A DNA stretch of 64,000 nt from Cladorhizidae sp. MBARI D1340-BT2 (Eukaryota; Porifera; Demospongiae; Poecilosclerida; Cladorhizidae), in the NCBI GenBank assembly GCA_028752905.1, contig JAQNBH010000007.1, positions 20,170,816 through 20,234,815 on the forward strand, written 5' to 3'. A program made the position numbers and the translations under genes. A model generated the notes under the pieces. It was not told the DNA's origin, did no database searches, and was given only the letters and a program-made list of their open reading frames with translations. Position 1 is the stretch's first letter. Each line of letters begins with the position of its first letter. Below are positions 34,701 through 46,700 of this stretch, in pieces.

Positions 34701-37700
34701 CCAGATTGCCATTTGCTAGAGAGCTGAAATTAGCACCTGTGGATAGAGGAAGCCCTACTCTATGCAGCAATGACTTGTTCAAACATGTGGCTGGAAAATG
34801 AATTTCGTTAAAATTCCATACAAACGCATGCACACAAACACACACACACATAACAACAAATACTTTGCACTGCAGGGGGCAATAGCAAGAACAGGAACAT
34901 TCTACCGTTATTGTCCTCTGGGGCTGTGACGAGGTAGAGCAGCCGGGCCTGGCAGACGATGGGCCAGGGTCGGAGGATCTGAGTGAGCCAGAAGGTGTAG
35001 CTCTCCTCACTCTGAGCTAGGGCATGATCCAGGAACACCCGGCGGTGAACCAGACGGACATCTCTCTCCAGCGGAGGGAAGGAGGCGGGCGCAGAGAAGA
35101 GGACCTTTTCCACACGTTGTTCCAGCCTAGGGGGTTAGGGGGGAGAAGGCAGGTCAAGGGGTACTGATTCTATATTAACAACCAACTGTAGTATGAAGCC
35201 AACACCATGCAACTACATCTTGTTAGCTGCTCTTAAACTAAGCATTTCAGGTAAAAGAAACTTTTAATTTTTTTAAAACAAATTTTAACAGTCTGCGAAT
35301 TTTGTCATGTTAATTATGGTTTTTATTCACATGGGTACATTACTGCATTGCCCTTACTTCTACAAGTCATCAAATGATGTGTGTGCACATGTGTCCAGTA
35401 TGTATGTCATCGCTACCTTAAGGTATGTCGCATCACATCTGTAGTCAGTTAAACTTTCACCATTCAAAACAAGATGGATGGCAATTATATCAAGAAATTT
35501 TCCTTGTATATTTTAAGTGAAGCACACCTGTATTCGGGCAATCATTGGCAATAAGGTTAGTCATTTAGAGCCCCCCTGGGCGAAGGTGTGATGGTCTTAA
35601 CATCCAGCTGTGCTGTCTCTGCCTTAGCTAATGCAGTTCATGGCCCTAGGGTTCTCTACTGTGTCTGCCTTAGCTAATGTAGTTCATGGTCCTAGGGTTC
35701 TCTATTGTCTCTGCTTTAGCTAATGTAGTTCATGTCCCTAGGGTTCTCTACTGTCTCTGCCTTAGCTAATGTAGTTCATGGCCCTAGGGCTCTCTACTGT
35801 CTCTACCTTACCTAATGTAGTTCATGGCCCTAGGGTTCTCTACTGTCTCTGCCTTAGCTAATGTAGTTCATGGTCCTAGGGTTCTATACTGTCTCTGCCT
35901 TAGCTAATGTAGTTCATGGTCCTAGGGTTCTCTACTGTCTCTGCCTTAGCTAATGTAGTTCATGGCCCTAGGGTTCTCTACTGTCTCTGCTTTAGCTAAT
36001 GTAGTTCATGGCCCTAGGGTTCTCTACTGTCTCTGCCTTAGTTAATGTAGTTCATGGTCCTTGGGTTCTCTACTGTCTCTGCTTTAGCTCATGCAGTTCA
36101 TGGCCCTAGGGTTCTCTACTGTCTCTGCTTTAGCTAATGTAGTTCATGGCCCTAGGGTTCTCTACTGTCTCTGCTTTAGTTAATGTAGTTCATGGCCCTA
36201 GGGTTCTCTACTGTCTCTGCTTTAGCTAATGTAGTTCATGGCCCTAGGATTCTCTACTGTCTCTGCCTTAGCTAATGTAGTTCATGGTCCTAGGGTTCTC
36301 TACTGTCTCTGCCTTAGCTAATGCAGTTCATGGCCCTAGGGTTCTCTACTGTCTCTGCCTTAGTTAATGTAGTTCATGGCCCTAGGGTTCTCTACTGTCT
36401 CTGCTTTAGCTCATGCAGTTCATGGCCCTAGGGTTCTCTACTGTCTCTGCCTTAGCTAATGTAGTTCATGGTCCTAGGGTTCTCTACTGTCTCTGCTTTA
36501 GCTAATGTAGTTCATGGCCCTAGGGTTCTCTACTGTCTCTGCCTTAGCTAATGTAGTTCATGGTCCTAGGGTTCTCTACTGTCTCTGCCTTAGCTAATGT
36601 AGTTCATGGTCCTAGGGTTCTCTACTGTCTCTGCTTTAGCTAATGTAGTTCATGGCCCTAGGGTTCTCTATTGTCTCTGCCTTATAATGTAGTTCATGGC
36701 CCTAGGGTTCTCTACTGTCTCTGCCTTAGCTAATGCAGTTCATGGCCCTAGGGTTCTCTACTGTCTCTGCCTTAGCTAATGTAGTTCATGGCCCTAGGGT
36801 TCTCTACCTTAGCTAATGTAGTTCATGGTCCTAGGGTTCTCTACTGTCTCTGCCTTAGCTAATGCAGTTCATGGCCCTAGGGTTCTCTACTGTGTCTGCT
36901 TTAGCTAATGCAGTTCATGGTCCTAGGGTTCTCTACTGTCTCTGCTTTAGCTAATGCAGTTCATGGCCCTAGGGTTCTCTACTGTCTCTGCTTTAGCTAA
37001 CGTAGTTCATGGCCCTAGGGTTCTCTACTGTCTCTGCTTTAGCTAATGCAGTTCATGGTCCTAGGGTTCTCTACTGTCTCTGCCTTAGCTAATGCAGTTC
37101 ATGGCCCTAGGGTTCTCTACTGTCTCTGCTTTAGCTAACGTAGTTCATGGCCCTAGGGTTCTCTACTGTCTCTGCCTTAGCTAATGCAGTTCATGGCCCT
37201 AGGGTTCTACTGTCTCTGCTTTAGCTAATGCAGTTCATGGCCCTATGGTTCTCTACTGTCTCTGCCTTAGCTAACGTAGTTCATGGCCCTAGGGTTCTCT
37301 ACTGTCTCTGCTTTAGCTAATGTAGTTCATGGCCCTAGGGTTCTCTACTGTCTCTGCTTTAGCTAATGTAGTTCATGGCCCTAGGGTTCTCTACTGTCTC
37401 TGCCTTAGCTAATGTAGTTCATGGCCCTAGGATTCTCTACTGTCTCTGCCTTAGCTAATGTAGTTCATGGCCCTAGGGTTCTCTACTGTCTCTGCCTTAG
37501 CTAATGCAGTTCATGGCCCTAGGGTTCTCTACTGTCTCTGCTTTAGCTAATGCAGTTCATGGCCTAGGGTTCTCTACTGTCTCTGCCTTAATGTAGTTCA
37601 TGGCCCTAGGGTTCTACTGTCTCTGCTTTAGCTAATGTAGTTCATGGCCCTAGGGTTCTCTACTGTCTCTGCCTTAGCTAATGTAGTTCATGGCCCTAGG

Positions 37701-40700
37701 GTTCTCTACTGTCTCTGCTTTAGTTAATGTAGTTCATGGCCCTAGGGTTCTCTACTGTCTCTGCTTTAGCTAATGCAGTTCATGGTCCTAGGGTTCTCTA
37801 CTGTATCTGCCTTAGCTAATGTAGTTCATGGTCCTAGGGTTCTCTACTGTGTCTGCTTTAGCTAATGCAGTTCATGGCCCTAGGGTTCTCTACTGTCTCT
37901 AATGTAGTTCATGGCCCTAGGGTTCTCTACTGTGTCTGCCTTAGTTCATGGCCCTAGGCTTCTCTACTGTCTCTGCCTTACCTAATGTAGTTCATGGCCC
38001 TAGGGTTCTCTACTGTCTCTGCCTTAGCTAATGCAGTTCATGGCCCTAGGGTTCTCTACTGTCTCTGCTTTAGCTAATGCAGTTCATGGCCTAGGGTTCT
38101 CTACTGTCTCTGCCTTACCTAATGTAGTTCATGGCCCTAGGGTTCTACTGTCTCTGCTTTAGCTAATGTAGTTCATGGCCCTAGGGTTCTCTACTGTCTC
38201 TGCCTTAGCTAATGTAGTTCATGGCCCTAGGGTTCTCTACTGTGTCTGCCTTAGCTAATGTAGTTCATGGCCCTAGGGTTCTCTAATGTCTCTGCCTTAG
38301 CTAATGTAGTTCATGGTCCTTGGGTTCTCTACTGTCTCTGCCTTAGCTAATGCAGTTCATGGCCCTAGGGTTCTCTACTGTCTCTGCTTTAGCTAATGTA
38401 GTTCGTGGCCCTAGGGTTCTCTACTGTCTCTGCTTTAGTTAATGTAGTTCATGGCCCTAGGGTTCTCTACTGTCTCTGCTTTAGCTAATGTAGTTCATGG
38501 CCCTAGGGTTCTCTACTGTCTCTGCCTTAGCTAATGTAGTTCATGGTCCTAGGGTTCTCTACTGTCTCTGCCTTAGCTAATGTAGTTCATGGCCCTAGGG
38601 TTCTCTACTGTGTCTGCTTTAGCTAATGTAGTTCATGGTCCTAGGGTTCTCTACTGTCTCTGCCTTAGCTAATGTAGTTCATGGTCCTAGGGTTCTCTAC
38701 TGTCTCTGCTTTAGCTAATGTAGTTCATGGCCCTAGGGTTCTCTACTGTCTCTGCCTTAGCTAATGTAGTTCATGGTCCTAGGGTTCTCTACTGTCTCTG
38801 CCTTAGCTAATGTAGTTCATGGCCCTAGGGTTCTCTACTGTCTCTGCCTTAGCTAATGTAGTTCATGGCCCTAGGGTTCTCTACTGTGTCTGCTTTAGCT
38901 AATGTAGTTCATGGTCCTAGGGTTCTCTACTGTCTCTGCCTTAGCTAATGTAGTTCATGGCCCTAGGGTTCTCTACTGTCTCTGCCTTAGCTAATGTAGT
39001 TCATGGCCCTAGGGTTCTCTACTGTCTCTGCCTTAGCTAATGTAGTTCATGGTCCTAGGGTTCTCTACTGTCTCTGCCTTAGCTAATGTAGTTCATGGCC
39101 CTAGGGTTCTCTATTGTCTCTGCCTTAGCTAATGCAGTTCATGGTCCTAGGGTTCTCTACTGTCTCTGCCTTAACTAATGTAGTTCATGGTTCTCATGTT
39201 CTCCAAGACTTCAGCTCCACCCAAGCCTGCAAATGGATGACCTCCACATGCACTTTTCTCATCAGCTTTACATACGAGTCTATATCCTGGGTGCCTACAT
39301 GTACTCTGCCTAATCCAAGATGGTTGAAAAGAGCATAGTGGGCAGTGCTTCATATTTTTATTGTTAGGAGTGTGTGTGTGCTCTTCTTTCAAAATTATCC
39401 AAAAGACAAAAATTGTGCCATACACAAGTGTTTATTGTGATGATAATCTTTACAAATTTTCATGATCTTCTGAATTGAGATGTCGCTCAATGCATTGCAA
39501 CTTGCAATTCATGATAAGACTTACTGTACACGAGTGTGGGGAAAGAGACTTAACCCTCTCACTGCCAACTTTATAAATTAAAATCAGTAGTTGAGAAATA
39601 TACCTAGCAATGATATACATGTACATCACAATCAACTATATAACTCTCAGTTGATATAATGAAATTTGATGAAGGCTATAGCATCTAGCGAAAGATTGAG
39701 ATGGTAAAATTGAAGTTGATTATTTAGGTCATTGTAATTGAAACCTGCATGTGCATCACTAGATGTAACCCATGAATTGACACATATGTGGTGAAATTTG
39801 GTTTCCATAGTAACTAAACCACAAAACGAGTTACAAATAAACAAATATTAAGTCACAATGAACTTTCAGTTGACATAATACATAATAACATAATAATCAC
39901 CTCATTAATCAACTTCAAATTGTATTCACTCGACGTTTCGACTACGTAGATGCGCCTTCATCAGGAATAATGATGAAGGCTAGAGCATCTAGTCGAAACG
40001 TCGAGTGAATACAATTTGAAGTTGATTATTGAGAAGGTGATTATAGAATATTAGGTCACTTGACTATATTCAGTGGATTAGATGAGAGGAGGGTAGGAGG
40101 AGAGTGCAAGGGATGGAGGGAGGGAGCTGGTCGAGGGTAAACTGAACCAGTTGGGCATACAAATTCCACATCCGAGGCAGAACCTGTCACAGCGGGTCAC
40201 CGTACTTTATTGCCAGAACCAATATTAGTGCAGCAGCCAAACATAATCACATTACTGCAGCTATAGAACTAGGTATTGTATAATACTATCTTGTTCTGAA
40301 CACATCCATACTGAGCCTATAACTACAGTCAACTTCATCTGAAACAACAGGTCTCCTGAAATCTACCATGTTCGCAGGGTGCACAGCACCACCTCCAAGG
40401 TATACCTGTGTCCTAGCATCTTCTTCATCACTGCTCTCGCTGTCTGAGAGGATACAGTCCTAAAGGGCTTGGGCTAATGACGTCTTTTTAGATCCACAAC
40501 TTCAACATCGACCTCACATTACCATAGTTACATACTCTCGTGGTTACCATAGTTACATACCCAAGAAGAACTCAATTGAAACTTCCTACATATATATTTA
40601 CCCTCTGCATATCTTTAGGCAAAATATTGAATCTTGATTGAGTAAATAAATGGTCAATTTGTTATGATTTTCTTGGCGCTAGTTGTCCATCTGTGCCTGT

Positions 40701-43700
40701 AATAAATAAGACTAATAAAAATATTATAATAATAATAATAACAATAATAATAATATAATATAATAATATGATATAGTTAATAATTAACAATAGAATAATA
40801 ATTAACAACAATAATAGTAATTATTATTATTCGTTTTATGGCGGTGAGTGGATTAAAGTCGATTGCCAGAGTTTTTACGTTTTATCTTTCTCTTGGTGGC
40901 TGGTCGACTGCTTCAGTGAAGGCTCACTGGAAGTGTTTTGTGAGCTAAATGTTTATTCTTGCACATATATATAGCAATGAAGATGAACTGCATTATACAC
41001 ATGTAGCAATGAAGATGAACTGCATTATAAGAACCCACTAATCTACTGCAATGCATATAGCAATGAAGATGAACTCCATTATTAGAACTAATCTTATACA
41101 CATAATATAGCAACGAAGATGAACTCCTTGATAAGAACCCAGTAATCTACTGTAATACATCTAACAGTGAATAAGATCCCATTAGAATGAGGAGCTGGCT
41201 CTCAGTGCACGTGGAGGAGCTGGCTCTCAGTGCATGAGGAGGAGCTGGCTCTCAGTGCATGAGGAGGAGCTGGCTTCTCAGTGCACGTGGAGGAGCTGGC
41301 TTCTCAGTGCACGTGGAGGAGCTGGCTTCTCAGTGCACGTGGAGGAGCTGGCTTCTCAGTGCACGTGGAGGAGCTGGCTCTCAGTGCATGAGGAGGAGCT
41401 GGCATCTCAGTGCACGTGGAGGAGCTGGCTCCAGTACACGTGGAGGAGCTGGTTCTCAGTGCACGTGGAGGAGCTGGTTCTCAGTGTATGAGGAGGAGCT
41501 GGCTCTCAGTGCATGAGGAGGAGCTGGCTTCTCAGTACACGTGGAGGAGCTGGTTCCAGTGCACGTGGAGGAGCTGGCTCCCAGTGCACGTGGATGGCTC
41601 CAGTACACGTGGAGGAGCTGGTTCCAGTGCACGTGGAGGAGCTGGTTCCAGTGCACGTGGAGGAGCTGGTTCCAGTGCACGTGGAGGAGCTGGTTCCAGT
41701 GCACGTGGAGGAGCTGGTTCCAGTGCACGTGGAGGAGCTGGTTCCAGTGCACGTGGAGGAGCTGGCTCCAGTGCACGTGGGAGGAGCTGGCTCCAGTACA
41801 CGTGGAGGAGCTGGTTCCAGTGCACGTGGAGGAGCTGGTTCCAGTGCACGTGGAGGAGCTGGTTCCAGTGCACGTGGAGGAGCTGGTTCCAGTGCACGTG
41901 GGAGGAGCTGGTTCCAGTGCACGTGGGAGGAGCTGGCTCTCAGTGCACATGGAGGAGCTGGTTCCTAGGCCACAAGGAGGAGCTTGGCTACGAAAAATAA
42001 TTACATTTGCTGCACAGGCAGGTGAGAGCCAGCTCCATGGCTGACAGGGAAGGACGATAGATATAGCTACTCAGTTCATCACATGCTTTGGCTTATCTTC
42101 TCTGGCCACAACACTGAGCATTTGTTGCTGGCTTATAACAACTTTCCTGTCAAGAACAAATGTATATAAACTTCATATTGTCACATTGCAAATATACGTG
42201 TAATAAGCTGAAGTTTTGGTATAAGTCACTGCTCCTCTGAGGTAGGCAAACAAAAGCCACGCCACGTCACTCTATGTCCACACAAAACTTTCAGCAAAGA
42301 AATTTATCCAATTCCTCAAGAGCAAATGGATTCTGAGAGATTCAGGTCAGCATGCACAGCAAATATCTGTGAATGAGCTACACTAATAATCCTCCTTATG
42401 TAGTATAACCGCAGACTACATGCACACCTGTGCAGCATGTCCTCCTCATGTAGTATAACTGCAGACTACATGCACACCTGTGCAGCATGTCCTCCTCATG
42501 TAGTATAACTGCAGACTACATGTACACCTGTGCAGCATATCCTCCACATGTAGTATAACTGCAGACTACATGCACACCTGTGCAGCATGTCCTCCTCATG
42601 TAGTATAACTGCAGACTACATGCACACCTGTGCAGCATATCCTCCTCACGTAGTATAACTGCAGACTACATGCACACCTGTGCAGCATATCCTCCTCATG
42701 TAGTATAACTGCAGACTACATGCACACCTGTGCAGCATATCCTCCTCATGTAGTATAACTGCAGACTACATGTACACCTGTGCAGCATGTCCTCCTCGTG
42801 TAGTATAACTGCAGACTACATGCACACCTGTGCAGCATATCCTCCTCATGTAGTATAACTGCAGACTACATGCACACCTGTGCAGCATATCCTCCTCATG
42901 TAGTATAACTGCAGACTACATGCACACCTGTGCAGCATATCCTCCTCATGTAGTATAACTGCAGACTACATGTCATGATGTACACATGTGCAGCATATAT
43001 ACTTCCCAAGCCAGGCCTCCAGAAACTGCAGTGAAGGCTGATGGCAGCTGTCGCAACTTCTCCAATTTTCTCGCCAAGAAGGAAGTAAATTTTTAGAACT
43101 ATTTTACATCGCTAGAGCAGTCTACTGGGCATGTGCAGGAAAGAAAATCTAATGATTAAGTCAATCAATTAATTTTTAATATGGATCAAATCAAGACTTA
43201 ATAGAGATCATTAATAGAGATCATTAATTTTTAATATGGATCAAATCAAGACTTAATAGAGATCATTTCTGGAGTATTCTAGTCTAAGAAAACAATTTCG
43301 TGGAGCCACTGAAAAGCGACATGAATATGCCACATATTATATATATATTGTAAATGACATCAAGTTTGTACCTAGAGGCATTTTGGCAGCTAATCATTAT
43401 GAGCTATTGCACACTATTGTTACACTTAGTCGAATCAGACAAGCAGGAGCTAAACAGCAAGTGCCCTCTGACCTTGACAATTGTACACTCTGTGTTTGTG
43501 ATGGCAGGTTTTCCTGCTCGACTCCTTCCTAGACTCACAGCAAGATGCTGACTTGCAGCTACTTGATTACCATGAGCTTCCATCTCTCAACCGACAGAGA
43601 GCTGCACTATCCTCGCCAGCTTCCTTCATGGTGGCACATCAGGACAACTATGAAGTTTGCCCATATGCTACGATCATTTGTGTCCAGAATTTGTGGGATT

Positions 43701-46700
43701 ACTACTTTATGAAGTAGTATAATTATACTAGACCCCCTGAGGGTGAGGTATAGCTATTACAGTGTTGATGAATTTCATATAGTTTAAAAGATGCTGGGAG
43801 TCTTTTTAGAGCAAATTAGAGCCTTCCATGTGCATGTAGAACTTTCCATGTGCATGTACAACCTTCCTTGTGCATGTAGAACCTTCCATGTGCATGTAGA
43901 ACCTTCCATGTGCATGTAGAACCTTGCATGTGCATGTAGAACCTTCCATGTCCATGTAGAACCATCCATGTGCATGTAGAACCTTCCATGTACATGTAGA
44001 ACCTCCCATGCACATGTAGAACCTTCCATGTACACTCCATGTCATATAACATGCACCCACATGTTCTTTCAGACATCCAGGATTGGAACGTGTAGCAAGC
44101 ACCAAGTACAGTACATAGATTTTTGTCAAAATTGCGTGCACTAGAGTGATGGTGATCCATTTCAGACCAGGATGGAGCTGAACTCAAGGACTTCGAAGCC
44201 TTGCAGAACCCGAGAATCAAGAACAGCATTAGCTAGAGCAGAGACAGCGGCTGGACGTTGGCTTCAACCAGCACACCCTCACCTAGAGCTACATATACTC
44301 TATAGCTAATTGGCATCATTGCAAATGATCTCATGAAAGCAAATAATGAAATAATGCAGGTGTGTATTTCTTAGAAGGACAAGTGCCAGTTTCATGATAC
44401 AAGCACCTCTCCCACCCCCACCCCTTCCTCTATCATCTGTCATCCTCTTCAAGCCGAGGTAGTAGGGGTGGTATACACTATTACAGAGATAATTATTGAA
44501 AATGTATATTGTCCCCCTAATTTGTATCTTTGACGTGAAAGGTTAAGTGCCCATGGGTGCTAATTACATCACATACTTTACAGTATATTTAATATTAATA
44601 ACTCGCTTTGCCACTGTCTGTACGACAGCGTATGCTCTGATCTTCTCCCCATCGCTCCATCCTCTGATGAAGGTGAAGAATAACTGTCCAAAACTGAAGT
44701 AGGCAGCGGAGTGTCCCAGAAGCAGCACCAGAGCTTGGTGGGTGGAGTCAAGCTGTAAATGAAGATATTCATAATTCAAACTATTGCCTCCTCCTCATGC
44801 ATATGTAGAGATAGGGGGTGTAGGGATATAGGTGTAGGGATATGGGTGTAAGAATAGGGGTGTAAGAATAGGGATGTAGGGCTAGGGATGTAGGGCTAGG
44901 GATGTAGGGCTAGGGATGTAGGGCTAGGGATGTGTAGTATATAGACAATGATCAATCGCTCTTTAAACATTCACTACAGAACTGGTGTGCTCTATCTTAG
45001 GAGTCACGTGATACTGTACATCAATCAAATGGGTGTGTGTGTATAGATTCATAGTTGTGGTTAAACTACAGCTTCCTGTGTTTATATAGTCTCAGCTATA
45101 CTACATCCCTCCCTTATCGGATGACTAGCCCATCAAGTCTTGAGCATGGCTACATTTCCTCAAGCAAACGCTGAGTCTTCCTGCTCCTGCGTGTAGATCT
45201 TCTAAGTCCTTCGATCACTGGTGATGGTGTCGTAACGGGATCGTGCTCTGTAGACGATGGCTCGGGGGGCCCATCTATTTCTGGGAATTCACTTGGCTCC
45301 TCTTCAGTCGGCTCTTCCTCAGACTGGACTGGGTGCTCCTCAGCCAGTTCATAAGGCAGTCGATGAAACATTGCTGCGTTCCTAGTTACGAGCGAACCAC
45401 CCTTGGCCCGCGCTGTTATCATAGAGCCTTTGCGTCTTGTAACGACCAGTGGATGGGGGTTGAATGGTGTGGATAGTTTTCCTTTCTTCCGTTGCTGCAC
45501 CAAGACTACGTCCCCTCCCCTGATTGTGCTCTGTTGGGCTCTTGCTCGTCGATCAGCATATGACTTCATCCCCTTCTTAGTCACTGCATCTCTGTCTTTT
45601 ACTAGATTCTTGTCAGGGTGCACTTTGCTTAATTCAGGCAGTTTCGTGCGAGGTTCTCTTCCGAACATCAACCTGAATGGTGTGAAGGTAATTGTTACAT
45701 GCGGTGAGCAGCGATATGCACGGAGCATCCGTTGCATCTCGGGGAGCCATGCAAGGCCCTTGATGTTGGCTACCTTAAGAGCTTTCATGAGGGGCTTGTT
45801 GAAGTTTTCTGCCTGTGCATTGGCCTGTGGCCATAGTGGCGTTACTCGGCGATGACGGACACCACACTTGTGCATAAAGCTTTTCCAACTGTGCCCCATG
45901 AATGGTGGTCCATTGTCTGTCTTGATGACCTCAGGGAATCCAAATAGACTGAATATTTTGTCGACTACAGGAATGACCTTGTCCCCTGAGGTGCCCTTGA
46001 CAACTTCCACCACCGGATATCGTGAAAACTCATCGACAATGACAAGCAGATACTCACCAGTGGGTAGAGGTCCACAAAAATCCATACTGATATCCACCCA
46101 GGGTCCTCGAGGTAGTGGTGACATGGACAATGGTTCATTCATCCTATGCGCTGTATTAGCTTGACAGGGAATGCATCGTCTCACAGTTTCCTCTGCAGCC
46201 GCATCTATACCGGGGAACCACACTTTGGAGCGAAGTAGAGCCTTGGTCTTGCAGATACCCTGGTGTCCTTCGTGTGCCAACTCGACTGCACGGTGTTGAA
46301 GGGTATGGGGAATGACCACTCTGTAGTCTCTCAACACCAGGTCTCCACTCTCATTGACTGTCAGAGTGTCTTTTACTCTGCTGTACCCTCGTAGAGCCTC
46401 CTGATTGATATCAGATCCAATGTATTGTGAAGTGTCATGCCACTTGCTGTTGCGGGTCAAGTTGATGACTGCCTGCAGGGTGCTATCCCGCGCGGTTTCA
46501 CGCTGGACTTCTTCAATTGTCATGGCCAGTGGGATGGCCGCTTCTGCTATTGAGTTTACATAGCACTCTGCCATGCTCATCTCCTGGCTTTCCGGCCCGC
46601 TATGCTCTGAAGGATGCCGGGATAGGTAGTCTGCTGGGTTGTCTGCACCTGGTCGATACTTGACTGTCATTTTGTAAGGTTGAAGACGTAGGCCCCAACG

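Noticed and set aside
39170..39294. Possible extra FBXO47-like exon on the minus strand after a TGTAG acceptor
   Set aside because: It looks protein-like in two frames, but neither fits the phases between the 44.6-kb and 35.1-kb exons, which join in phase without it.
41410..42044. Gly-Ala-Ser-Arg and Trp-rich repeat proteins on both strands
   Set aside because: Product of the 24-bp minisatellite. No start context or splice sites.
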